Positions 1 to 10,128 of a DNA stretch of 64,000 nucleotides are shown here, in pieces (positions within the stretch are counted from its first letter, which is position 1; each line of letters opens with the position of its first letter). This DNA is from Antrodiella citrinella (lineage: Eukaryota > Basidiomycota > Agaricomycetes > Polyporales > Steccherinaceae): assembly GCA_004802725.1 (NCBI GenBank), contig SGPM01000118.1, forward strand, positions 1-64,000, given 5' to 3'. Made by a program: the position numbers and the translations under genes. The notes under the pieces are model-generated. The model ran no database searches. It saw only the letters and a list, made by a program, of their open reading frames with translations, and was not told the DNA's origin.

Positions 1-437
1 CGTCGCGGGGCTCGGGGTCGGGGCACCGGTCGTCTCGTGGGCAGAGCCGTGAACGTGAAAGCGGTGGGAGTGGGAGTGGGACAGCGGGGCGAGAGAGGGA
101 GAGTAGGAGGGGGAGTCCGAGTCTGACTTCGTCCCCGCCTTTACCGGCGAACACGCCGCCTGCCGCGCCCACGCCTTCTGCGTTGACGATGGCGCCGTCT
201 GGTTCTGGTGCGCCTGCGGACGAGCGAGAGCGTGCGCCGTCGACTGTGCGTCCACCTGCTGCGTCGGGCGAGCAGGATGGAGACGCAGACGCTGATGCGG
301 ATGCGGACGCTGATATGGATGCTGAGGCGGAACTGGACGCGGACGCGGAGGCTGAGGTCGAGGGGGATGCGGATGCGGATTTGTTGGAGGCGGTGGATGC
401 TGCTGAGGCGGCGAACATGTCTGGGGATGAAGAGTGA
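1..437 (+). CDS. C-terminal end of a low-complexity acidic protein (5' truncated by window)
   Basis: The reading frame is open from base 3 to the TGA at 435-437, so only the last ~144 residues of a longer protein are visible. They are low complexity: first Ser/Gly/Arg-rich, then Pro/Ala-rich, then an acidic tail of alternating Asp-Ala and Glu-Ala dipeptides (about bases 276-390), ending in MSGDEE. The Asp-Ala run is encoded by imperfect repeats of GAYGCG. No domain is visible, and nothing here allows a function to be named. Such acidic tails are common in nuclear proteins, but that is inference. The bias for Asp/Ala with G or C third positions supports coding against the opposite strand, which reads as Arg/Val-rich nonsense. 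Confidence 0.6.
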   Translation, partial: SRGSGSGHRSSRGQSRERESGGSGSGTAGRERESRRGSPSLTSSPPLPANTPPAAPTPSALTMAPSGSGAPADERERAPSTVRPPAASGEQDGDADADADADADMDAEAELDADAEAEVEGDADADLLEAVDAAEAANMSGDEE

Positions 438-1790
438 ATGAGTGTAGAGTGCGTGCATGCGTGCTATCGAGTCTTCTTTCGTGTCCTATGCGAGGAGACG
501 GGGATGCGATTGCTTGGCTGGTCGCCCGCTGACCACACGTATCTCCGTCGTTCCCTCCATGTCCGTCTCCGCACTCTCTCTCCCACCGAACTCGAAGCTC
601 TAAGACGCGAAACCCAAGACCATGTGGTGCCACTATTTTCTCTGACTGTCGCTTTCGAAACAAGGGAACGAACGGTTAACTTGATCGTCGACCGGCTCCT
701 CCGAAGTGTTCGCATCCGTCCTTTTGGAACTGGATTTGCTGCGAACCATCAGCACCCACTCGGGCTTTCACGACCTCTTCCACTTCCCTTCATGTGCCCG
801 TTGTTTGGTCCGTACTCTCCGCAAACTATACTCACGCCTGCTCTACCCTCTTGTGCTCCCTGCCTCCCCCATCCTCGTCCGCTCCTACGGTTTTTTTGTG
901 TGGTGTGTTGTTAGCTCTGTTTGTCACCCTTGTCGATTGGTATGGTGTGGATTTTATTTTTTTCCCTTTGTGTTCTACATTTCTCTGAATGGTTTGAGAT
1001 TGAGATTGTTGCTCCTCCCCTCCTGTGTACACTAGACTTTGATGTGCTAACGTTACTTATGAGTCTCCTTTTTCTCCCTCTCAAACATTTAAGCGTGCTT
1101 TTCCTCGTTTGATGTCGATGTGAGTGGGGAGCGAGCAAAGGCAGTGTCCGCCCAAGTCGCCGGGGGTGCGCCACAAATAACCGGCCCCATACTCGCCCGT
1201 TCGTCCACCACGCATCGTCACGCCTCTCACTTCACAGCGCGGAACCGTGGCCATCGTCGTCTCCTGGTCGACACATCTCACGGGGACGCCACACGCGCCA
1301 CACGCCACCGCACATCTCCCTTGTTCTCCTCCGATTGTCATTCGTGCAAGGATCCGGGCGTACGTGTACGCGCACTTGGAATATTACAGGTAATTCGAAG
1401 AGGTGTATGTACCGTGTTTGCTTCGAATTCTGGATTTGGGTATTGGTATTAATGGAATTGGGAGGGGGCACTCCGGTTACTCACCGGTGGGTGGTTCTTA
1501 CACGTACGTCCGTCGTCGCTTTGTCTTTGTCGAGGGCTTCTTTTCCTGTTTCTTGTTTCCTGTTTCATTTTGGATGTTCTTGGCTTGGGTGGCCTTGTTG
1601 ACTGTTCGATGTTCGGCGTTGCTGTGGTTTTATTTCCGTGCTGGGCGTGTCACTGGGGATCGTGGACGTGATCACCCCACACACAGAGAACTCAGAATAC
1701 CCGTGTTCCAAGTTATCGGGCGACTCAGATTGGGCACAGAGGAACGAGAGAAAACTCAGTGACGGTGGCACCAAGCTCAAAGGGGGAGGC

Positions 1791-1809
1791 GTTGTTTATT
1801 TCCCGGCTA
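1791..1809 (+). repeat. Copy 1 of a repeated 19-bp upstream motif
   Basis: GTTGTTTATTTCCCGGCTA. It matches the motif at 3312-3330 at 18 of 19 positions, in the same orientation, 1.5 kb apart, both upstream of the C2H2 factor gene. The TGTTTATTT core resembles a forkhead-type site, which is inference only. Confidence 0.5.
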
Positions 1810-2159
1810 CTAACCTTCTCATCTCATTCACTTCAATCCATTCATTCATCCGAGTCCATTCACTTCACCCTTCACCTCACGTGCGCTGCGCAGATCCTGG
1901 AACCTCCTCAAACAGGACAACCGGTTCGCGGGCGCGGAGTCTCCGCGAGGATTATCGCAGGAACGCTCCCTCCTCTGGTACGTTCAGTGGGTCTGGGGGT
2001 TTGGTGCGTCGAGGGCTTCCCTCCGACTGGTGTCGGGGTTTGGATTTTTTCTGTATGGTCGAGACCGACGACGGTGTTGGAAATGGGACGGTTTTGGAAT
2101 GGGGTCTGGAAGCTCAGGCTGAAGCTTGGGTGTGTTCGGTCACCGGTGAGCGCATACGA

Positions 2160-2183
2160 ATGTATGTATGTATGTATGTATGT
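2160..2183. repeat. (ATGT)n microsatellite
   Basis: About six uninterrupted ATGT units in non-coding DNA. Confidence 0.9.
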
Positions 2184-3311
2184 CTTTGTGCTGGTTGTGG
2201 GTGTGGGTTCGCGGCTAGCCTGATGCGCGTACGTGTCGTGACGTGATCCACACACTCCTAGACTATGTATGTTACTGGCACTAATTCAATGCGTCAATGC
2301 GTCCTGGGTGCGATGCCGTGACCTGGTCTGTGGTCGAGAAAGTACAAAGTGTGTACGGAAAAGTCGGGACCGCGTCTTCATGCTCAGGACCGTCAACTTG
2401 CATCTTACACATGATACGCCTTAGCAGGACCATATGGGATGCGAGCGAGCATTTCCGCACCGAACGCCACCTGAAAGCCCGCGTTGTCCTAATTGCATGC
2501 AGGGACACGTCGAGTCGGGCGGACGGATGGTCTAGCAGTTGCTTGGTGATACGGTTCAGTAGCCTTGCAGCCTATGCAAATCAGGAGGATCAAGATCGAC
2601 TGTGTTTTCATCTTCATCTGGGCGGGGCTGAACGAGCGAGATCAGATGCGCTGGTATCGTATGAAGGCTGGCAGTGGTGGCACCCATCATGATCAGGTAG
2701 TCCGTTCTGTGTTCGTGGCACGGTGCAAGCAGGCGCGAGCGAGCGGCGTGGCAGGTGCCAGCTCCGATTCCGATGTCTTTGAAATCCTCGTCGAGAAGAC
2801 GAAGATGATTTCGATGGGTACGCACAGTCGCATGGCCTATCGTTTTCAGAAATTCGCGTGTTCGGGCGTGGTTCAGGTTGCCGGGGCGCGCTGATTGAGA
2901 AGACGTCATGGAGGTCGTATTGTATGGCTGTCCGCTCTCCCACCCATATGCATGCAAATCCTCATTCGGCTGTCGAACTCCCCATCGCAGAAGAAGAAGC
3001 TCCCAGATCACCGGACCTCTAGCTAGGGAAAACGGTGATCTACCGTTCGACGAACCATATTGGTGCTATTGCCACGGCGAGGATCGTCGAGTGTGTGTGC
3101 GGCGAAGGGTCGGTATAGTGGCAGGCTCGAAGGGGGGTGCTAACGGTTGTTGTGGGTGTGTGTGTGGGTTTGAGGAAATGTTAATTGGGGATTAGCAGCG
3201 ACCAGAGTGTCCGGGTTCAAGGGACGGCATGTGCTTCAGGAACGGGTTGGTGTAGATCATTGCTCTTCGCGGACGCAAATCATCGCTTCAGCGCGATCCA
3301 CTCCCAACAAG

Positions 3312-3330
3312 GTTGTTTATTTCTCGGCTA
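3312..3330 (+). repeat. Copy 2 of a repeated 19-bp upstream motif
   Basis: GTTGTTTATTTCTCGGCTA, about 380 bp before the C2H2 start codon. One C/T difference from the copy at 1791-1809. Confidence 0.5.
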
Positions 3331-3625
3331 TTTCCCACTCCCCACTCGACTTGTCTGCGCGGACTGCTATCTGTGCGACGCTGTGCAGGGGTTATTTATC
3401 ATCGAGGAGGTGATGCAGGGCTGTTTGCGAGTGGCGAAGAGGAGAAGGGGAATTTCCAAGTGCAACGGCAAGGAGAAGTGGATGCCGGCGCTGAGCTATT
3501 TATTGAATCGGCGCGGCACTGTACGATTGCTGGACGACTGCCTTGTTGGGATTCGCGCAGGATGATCTCCTCCTTTTAGCCCCAGGCTCAACTTCTTCCA
3601 ATCTCGCACCCTCTCTCCTCACCCT

Positions 3626-3631
3626 TATATA
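3626..3631 (+). promoter_or_regulatory. TATA box of the C2H2 gene
   Basis: TATATA in a C/T-rich stretch, 76 bp upstream of the ATG at 3707. The position fits a core promoter with a short leader. Confidence 0.45.
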
Positions 3632-3706
3632 CCGACTCCCAGCCCAAAATGCCTCCCATGCTTCCCCTTCCCTTTTCTCCTCCCCTCAACACTACTCACT
3701 ACTGAC

Positions 3707-5254
3707 ATGTCGGGCTCTACCTCTCAACGCCCTCGCGGAGTCTCTCTTCCCAGCATCCACGAGATGTTTCCAGGTACCGTCCATTTTCCTTCTTCTCTCT
3801 CACCTGGTTGCTGATCGCCTACACAACCGTCGCAGAGCATCTCATGCAACGCTGCTACCCTGGAAAACAACCAGGATCGCCGGTCTCACCCTCTGATCCC
3901 TCGTCTGTGGTGAAACCGTATCCCAACGTAAGTAGTCCCCTCAATAATTTATTGCTCGATCACTCATGGGTGTCGTGGACAACAGCATGCAGCTGGAATG
4001 TCCAGCTACGGCCATAGCACCAAGACACCGTGCGATTTCCCACCGCACCGCGTTGCTCGTCTCCCCCACACTCGTGGAGTCACGTCAGGGCAGCCGCTCG
4101 AGAGGGACTCGGAATCCGGTCAACGCCACCACCACCACGCTGCACACGTCCAGGCCCAGAAAAGTCAGCATCGGCAACCAAGCACGAGTGTCCACCGTGC
4201 TGCGAGCCAGACTGCTTCACATCATCGTCAGCATTACGAACGCGCTGTGTACGCTCTGGATATGCTCAAGACGAACTTGGATAGCGCTGCGTCGCGGAGC
4301 TTGAAGGCTCTCCATCCCTCTGCTAATGAACATGTTGCTATGGACGTAGATGAGTCGCCGACGACGTCGATGCGTAAACTCCGTCCTGCGTACCATGAGC
4401 CGAAGTTCCCCTCACCTACAGACACGTCGACGAGGGAGGGGCCCACGTTCGGCTCGCCGCATGCGGCCAAAATTCTGAGGAACGGGCCGTCTTCTAATTT
4501 GGCGGCCCTGCACCCACCGGAACCGTTAGACGACAGACGACATTGTTGTCCGCATTGCGACAAGCGCTTCAACCGACCAAGCAGTCTGAACATCCATGTG
4601 AACACGCACACAGGTGCTAAACGTACGTACCGCCTCAACTGAGGTAGTCCTGGCGCTGACTGAGGGTTCTTAGCTTTCCAGTGCGAGTACCCGGGATGCA
4701 ACCGGAAGTTCAACGTGAACTCCAATATGCGGCGACACTGGCGCAACCACATGTCGGCCCGACGCCGCGATGGGGCAAACGCACTGAGCAGGATGCTCCA
4801 GCCCGCCGGATCTTCCGCCTTCAACAACCCCAACGGCACGGGTAACGCCAACCAGCTGTCCCAGCAGCAATCCCACCCCCAGCTCTCGATGTCGGAGGAG
4901 GAGATGGAGGGCGAGGAGACGTCTGGCTCGTCGGAGGGTTCGCGCTCGCCGAGCCCGGCGTCGCCGTGTCTCTTGGACGAGCCGCAGTTCGTAATGCCCG
5001 CGCAGAGCCCGTGGAGCGGCGGGCAGTTGCCAAGGCAGACTGTGACGGGGCGCGCACGCGCGGGGAGCTGTGTGTCTCCATCGACGAACACGACGTTGCC
5101 GTATAGCGAGTCGATGGCCGTCCTCGTGAGGCGTGGTGACCAGCATGGCGGGCATGGGGGAGTCGGAGGGAGGCCGAGGTCGTGCAGTTTGGCCGGGTGC
5201 GACTGTGAGCCGATGGTGGGTTCGTTGAGGCCTGCGTTTCCCGAGAAAAAGTGA
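3707..5254 (+). CDS. C2H2 zinc-finger transcription factor (Agaricomycete type)
   Basis: Four exons: 3707-3773, 3836-3927, 3986-4622, 4674-5254, giving 458 aa in phase. The N-terminus reads LPSIHEMFPEHL across the first junction, a start I recognise from mushroom C2H2 factors. A long His/Ser/Pro-rich region follows. Two adjacent fingers lie at about residues 239-292: CPHC with HVNTH, then CEYPGC with HWRNH. The linker HTGAKPF is completed only by splicing at 4622/4674, which confirms that intron. The C-terminus is Ser/Pro/Glu-rich and probably a regulatory region. It should be a nuclear DNA-binding regulator. The family includes fruiting-body regulators in Schizophyllum, but orthology is inference. 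A long antisense open frame (4234-5313) is a shadow of this gene. Confidence 0.87.
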
Positions 5255-5647
5255 AGATGACGGTTGGTTGATGTATTTTTTGTTTGTGAGATGCTTTTAG
5301 ATCGGAGAAGCACCTTTTTTGTACTTTGGCCGCTCGGACGCTGGGTTGGATGTAGAGCAGAGCAACTGTGATGTCGGATATTGATGCTGTGGACGTTTGT
5401 AGCCTTGGCATACCATTGTATTGGACAGAGAACCTGTAACAGACTTCATATATATGTAAGCGTGGACTCCGATTCCGATATGTTTTTGAGTTTTTCGATA
5501 TCTTTGCGACCAGTGGTGCTGTCTCACGTGTTAGAATTCCTGGGGACAGTAGAGATAAGGTGAATATATTGCGTTTGGCTGAGCTCTTGCCAACGCATGA
5601 GAAAGGGGGGAATACACGGAAAGAGCACTATATGTACGAAAACGACA

Positions 5648-6100
5648 TCAACCTAGATCAAAGATACTTAGATCCGGTTGTTGATCTACGAGGACTGCCC
5701 CATCGTAGATTCCAACATCACGATCGTGGATTCTTTCGAGCAATTTTCGAGAGACCTTAGTCTCCGTAGCTGACCTTATGAGAGAAGATAGTCGTTCTCT
5801 CATTAAGACATCAGCACTTTCCCTGCATACACTGTAGTACATCGCAGGGCTGGACTCTGCATGCCCAAATGGTAGAAGTCTCGTGAGCCAAAGCTCTCCG
5901 GCGACCTCGGCGACCATCAAATGAGCTTGGTTCGTTTTCCGCCAGCTTTCTGCACTCCTCCTCAGCCTCCGGTTTCTGCTGCAGATGATTCGAATAAAAT
6001 CAATGAGGCTAATTCGACCTCTCTCTTGAAGCATCTGAAACGTACAGATTCCTATGGGACTCGAAGGAGTCGAAGCCTCGGAAGGTACCGTTAAGTCCAC
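5648..6100 (-). pseudogene. Anonymous open frame, possible gene remnant
   Basis: A 150-codon open frame on the minus strand, next to the MITE. It has no ATG at its 5' limit (the frame opens with GTG), no recognised domain and no upstream exon I can join. Composition is mixed and protein-like, with a stretch reading SLIDFIRIICSRNRRLRR, so it may be a decayed coding sequence rather than chance. It could also be chance; function unknown. Confidence 0.2.
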
Positions 6101-6188
6101 TCGATCCGAACCATGACTAGATACACGCCATTGTCCTGGGTCCAGCGGAGACTTACTTCATTTCTGGTAGATGTTTTAGAGGTGCTAG

Positions 6189-6610
6189 CAGGACCCCGGG
6201 CAATCCACCCAAATGCCACTTGAAAATCACGAGGCCAAAAATGGGCGAATGCCTTTGTAAGTCCCGACAAATGAAGGTTCCGGCGCCAAGGCCTGTGTGC
6301 AGGTCCCGACAAAATAGTGGCTGAGACTCATCATTCGCAAAATTTTGCCGCAATTTTGTGGACTATGGTCTTCAATGACCTCTGGCGACGTGTTGACCTC
6401 ACAGGGAGATAAATTACACTTTGGGCGGGCGATTTTTGCGATTTTTCGGGCTGCCAAGCGAAAAATGAGGCACGTGCACCGGCGCCTGAGAGCGTTTGAG
6501 GGTATGCCACTTGCGTTTTCCCGACAAAAATCACCTTTCGTGCAGGGCCGTCCCGACATCGACTTTTTCAGATTCTCCAGTGGCATGTGGGTGGATTGCC
6601 CGGGGTCCTG
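6189..6610. mobile_element. MITE: non-autonomous DNA transposon with ~32-40 bp terminal inverted repeats
   Basis: The two ends are inverted copies. The left end starts CAGGACCCCGGGCAATCCAC, and the right end read on the minus strand starts with the same 20 bases. They match at 31 of 32 positions and continue imperfectly to about 40 bp. The element is flanked by the direct repeat TGCTAG at 6183-6188 and 6611-6616, a 6-bp target-site duplication, or 7 bp if the first C is counted as target. The 422-bp interior has no coding potential. It carries four copies of TCCCGACA near the ends (about 6262, 6304, 6529, 6551). The ends recall hAT-type elements, but a 6-bp duplication is not the usual 8 bp, so the superfamily is open. 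The near-identical ends suggest a fairly recent insertion. Confidence 0.85.
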
Positions 6611-7126
6611 TGCTAGCCTGACTATTTCTCGGAGTTCATGATGGACAAACTCCGTACTACCGTAGATAGTTTGGTCGCGTCGAACCGGTCGATCGTTCAC
6701 ATTGATCGGGTCAACTAGTACTGTTCTCGGTCCGGCGGGTGCGGCGGACGTCCAGCCTGAGTGGCGCAGTGGCCTATCTTCCTCACCTGGCTCACCACCA
6801 CCTAACTCTCTTACACCGCTATGAATCCTATCACTCGGCCGAGGCTGTTCACAACAACAGTTATTGTTCATATTGATTCTATTCTGGCTTCTTGTTTTCC
6901 ATTATCATGATAAGGCGCTGAGGTCTGGCGGCCAAAGGCTGTTCAATTGGCACCGGAGCGAGGCTCAAGTCAAAATTGACGCTCCTGATATTCATCTACC
7001 CATCTTACTCTCTGAGATACGATCCTATCCTCTCTCTGATCCTGACATAAAAGCTTTTCCAGTGAAGGACGCCTCAAGACTTCCATCTTTTCCCTCTCTC
7101 TCCACTGACATCTCCTCTATCTCGGG

Positions 7127-10100
7127 ATGGCTGGAATATTCTCAGATAAACACGAAGCTGCGGCGTGGCAAGTTTACGCGAACCAATTATCTCCCAAGGG
7201 TCACGGCCTCCCGCTGTTTGACCCGTACCCGACGAAGGACGTCGGTGCATCCGAACGGTTCGATGTGCAGATCGGTGATGTTGGGTACATCGTGGACGGG
7301 GCATTCCGGAGGCTCTTCAATGTCGCGCTTTCAGAAAGCCATCCGATCAACAGGGGAGTAGAAATGCCAGAAAACTTCACGAAGTTGGAGTACAACGAGA
7401 GGTTGCTACGGCACAGGGAGGGCTACTTGACTGCGCAGAATATCTTTAGTAAGAGTGTGACGCAGACGGGCGTAGAAGCAAGTGGAGGGGGTAGCGTGTA
7501 AGTCGTATCGCCCACTCCACTCCATTCTTTGACGATCCAGTGTTGTTTGTGGCATAGATCGACGGCTGGTGCAAACCTCTCATACCAATTCAACTGCCAG
7601 AGTAACGCAGGAGCTATCCTCATGCTGAAGGATTCCGCCGACGCACTATTTGCCTCCTCGAATTCAACCTTCAAGGATTACATGCGGGACAACTACGAAT
7701 ATTGGCGCGCATACATGATTCAAATACTCACTATGTCGGACAAGGATTATCCGCTACTGTTAGTGAACGGTGCCGTCAAAACAAGTAATTGGATCACAGC
7801 ATCGTGGTCCGAGAAGTCAGTGACGCATGGAGTGTCGGTGCAGGTCCAGGCAGGGAACGTCACACAGGCAGGTGTGACAGCGTCGTTCATGCATGGTGTC
7901 TCGGGCTCGCCTGCCATTAAGTCCGGTCCGCCAGACTTCGATCCGACCGATCCCGAGCCAGTATGCTTCCATCATATATCTTCGTCTCCGTGCGGTGAAT
8001 TGACGGTTCTATATCCGGTCTAGAAAAAAACTCAGTGTGTGTTCCTACCGTGCTACAAGGCCAAGTTCCGTCCGTTTTTGTGGATGAAGGTCGTAGCTCA
8101 TGCCGGAGACCATGAGATTCCTGATAACCAAGACGACAATCAGGACGGTAGTCCACAAATAGAGCAAGATCCCCCGTTACCTTCTGTATGCTGTCAAATC
8201 TGTTGGACTTACCAAGCAAAGGTTCGCTGATAACTGTATCGTTTAGTATGATGACTGTCATGACCATTTGGACATTCTCCTCAACTATATCCTGAAGGTG
8301 AGTCAATCCATCTCTTCCTTGCATCGGATGAACACTCTGACAAGGTGTATTACGCAGCATTCAGAGGCTGACATCGCCATCGCATGCACTGACGATATCG
8401 CGGACCTTTTTGACGTGTGTATCGCTTGTGTCTGAGCCTCGACATTGACATAGTTATACTTACTCATAGGACGATGATTGGCCCGAAGATCTACAGGGAT
8501 ACCTTGACGAGCAGATGCCAAGGATAGACGTCGATAGCAAGAAGGGTGAGTACCGCGTTGACAACAGTTATGGTCTCCCCATTCCCAATCTAATGCAGGC
8601 TACTCATGCTTTTACAGCCGGGTCACTATCGATCGAGGAATCGATCCGACGACAACATAGGAGACACCAAAATGCTGTTGACCAGGAATTGCAAGCTGCT
8701 ATGGCGGCGGAGGAAGCAGCACGTCGAGCGGAACAACAAGCTCGAGAAGAGACTGAGGCACTAGCTCGAGAGGAAGCGGAACAAGAGGCAGCAATACAAG
8801 CCGTAGCAGCACATACGGCAGGTGAAGCAGTAGGTGCAGCTACAAGTGCAGTTAGAGCTGAAACTGGAGAGGGTGCTCAACCACCTGCCGAAGGAGGCGA
8901 AGCAGGTACTGCGGCTGTACCGAATACTCAGGATGGTGTAGGGAACCCACCTGGCACGCCACAAGACCGAGACCAAGACCAAGACATGGATGACCCTCGG
9001 GGTCGCAGTTATCTGGAGGAGGCAATCATCCCAGAGAATTTGCGTGGTGCATCCATCATCTTAGGCAAAGATGAATCAGGACATCCTTTAACGACAGAGT
9101 GGCCTCATAACCTGTTGTATGACAACAGCTCGGAAGGCGGTGCCGTCTCTTCCTTGACTGTCTCGAAGGATGGGTCGCACATCGCCGCAGGATTCGAAGA
9201 CACCTTCATTCGTATCTGGGACACGCGCACGAGTGTACTCACCTATCGTCTCCAAGGCCACAGTGACATCGTTTGGTCCACCGTCTTCTCACCTACAGAG
9301 AACGACAAGCTGCTGTCTGGATCTGCAGACAGGACTGCCATCGTCTGGAACGTCAAGACCGGGGACGTCGTGCGGACATTGCCTGACCATGACGGAGATG
9401 TGTGGGCGGTCGCGTACGCGCCGGACGGGAAGATGATCGCGACGGGTTCCGTGGACGGTTCCGTGTATGTCTGGGACTCGGTCACTGGTGAACAGAAGCA
9501 CCACTTCACAGGTCACGCGTCCGTCATCCTCTACCTCGCGTTCTCGTCTTCCGGGGATCGCCTGGTGTGCGGTGTAGACACTTTGGCGAGGTTGTGGAAT
9601 CCGATCTCTGGAGAACAGGTTGGTGAGATCAACGGACACAAGGGGATAATCTGGTGCATGGCTTTCTCGAAGGATGGATCTCGTATCGCCACCGGTGCGG
9701 AGGATCACACTGCGCGTATCTGGAACGGAGAAGATGGTGAAGAGCTTGTCATCTTGCGCGAACACACTGCACCCGTGTGGGCTGTTGCGTGGTCGCCTGA
9801 CGGCACGCGCGTCGCCACCGGGTCGTTTGACAAACTTGTTGTGGTGTGCGATTCGTGGACAGGTACGCGGTTGCATCTGTTCAGAGACCGCCCGTCGGTG
9901 GTGAACGCCCTCGCATGGGCGGATGAGGGCGATTTCATCGTGGCGGGCTTGGCGGATGGGGCGGTTAAGTTCTGGGACAACGATAGCGGCAAGTTCATTG
10001 CTGAGCTGCAAGGTCACAAGGACAAGATCAAAACGTTGACATTCACGCGGGATGGGGGTAATATTCTGTCGTCATCTGACGATGGCACGATACGCAGTTG

Positions 10101-10128
10101 GAATTTGCTGGATATTCTAAGATTGTGA
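7127..10128 (+). CDS. Fusion protein: Agaricomycete N-terminal module, coiled coil, WD40 propeller
   Basis: Seven exons: 7127-7497, 7558-7960, 8036-8185, 8247-8297, 8358-8414, 8470-8545, 8618-10128; 872 aa. Residues ~1-370 match a family I recognise from many mushroom genomes: a GDVGYI..GAFRRLFNV box, SHPINRG, a W.TASWSE box, CVFLPCYKAK, then DILLNYIL and an acidic end. No function is known for it. Residues ~374-430 are Ala/Glu/Arg-rich coiled coil, followed by an acidic linker. About eight WD40 repeats follow from ~550 (ending IRIWD, AIVWN, VYVWD, ARLWN, ARIWN, VKFWD, IRSWN). The last intron (72 nt, 8546-8617) is a multiple of three and open in frame, so retention would add 24 residues. The WD40 part could instead be a separate gene starting at 8515, but phase is kept through the junction. 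Probably a scaffold or sensor protein; role unknown. Confidence 0.75.

Larger units (their letters stand above)
438..3706. other. Long non-coding interval upstream of the C2H2 gene
   Basis: About 3.3 kb without a convincing gene. Open frames are short, without recognisable domains and not joinable through good splice sites. It should hold the 3' UTR of the left gene and a long promoter or 5' leader for the C2H2 gene. Visible structure: an (ATGT)n microsatellite at 2160-2183, a 19-bp motif present at 1791-1809 and 3312-3330, and pyrimidine-rich tracts just before the C2H2 start. Long upstream regions are common for developmental transcription factors in mushrooms; a transcribed non-coding RNA here cannot be excluded. 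Confidence 0.6.
5255..7126. other. Gene-poor interval carrying a MITE
   Basis: About 1.9 kb between the C2H2 gene and the WD40 fusion gene. It contains the MITE at 6189-6610 and one anonymous minus-strand open frame at 5648-6100. The rest (5255-5640, 6617-7126) shows no supported gene. The last ~250 bp before 7127 are C/T-rich and probably the promoter and leader of the next gene. Confidence 0.6.

Noticed and set aside
2556..3011. 151-codon minus-strand open frame in the long upstream region
   Set aside because: No domain, no splice partners, and overlapping open frames of similar length on both strands.
3181..3240. GGGTTCAAGGG resembling a tRNA T-arm
   Set aside because: No cloverleaf can be formed with the flanking sequence.
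4234..5313. 359-codon open frame antisense to the C2H2 gene
   Set aside because: It crosses a confirmed intron of the sense gene, has no domain, and arises from the GC-rich sense codons.
8515..10128. Stand-alone WD40 gene starting at the ATG at 8515
   Set aside because: Upstream exons join in phase and supply the conserved end of the N-terminal module, so a fused gene explains more. A separate start remains possible.
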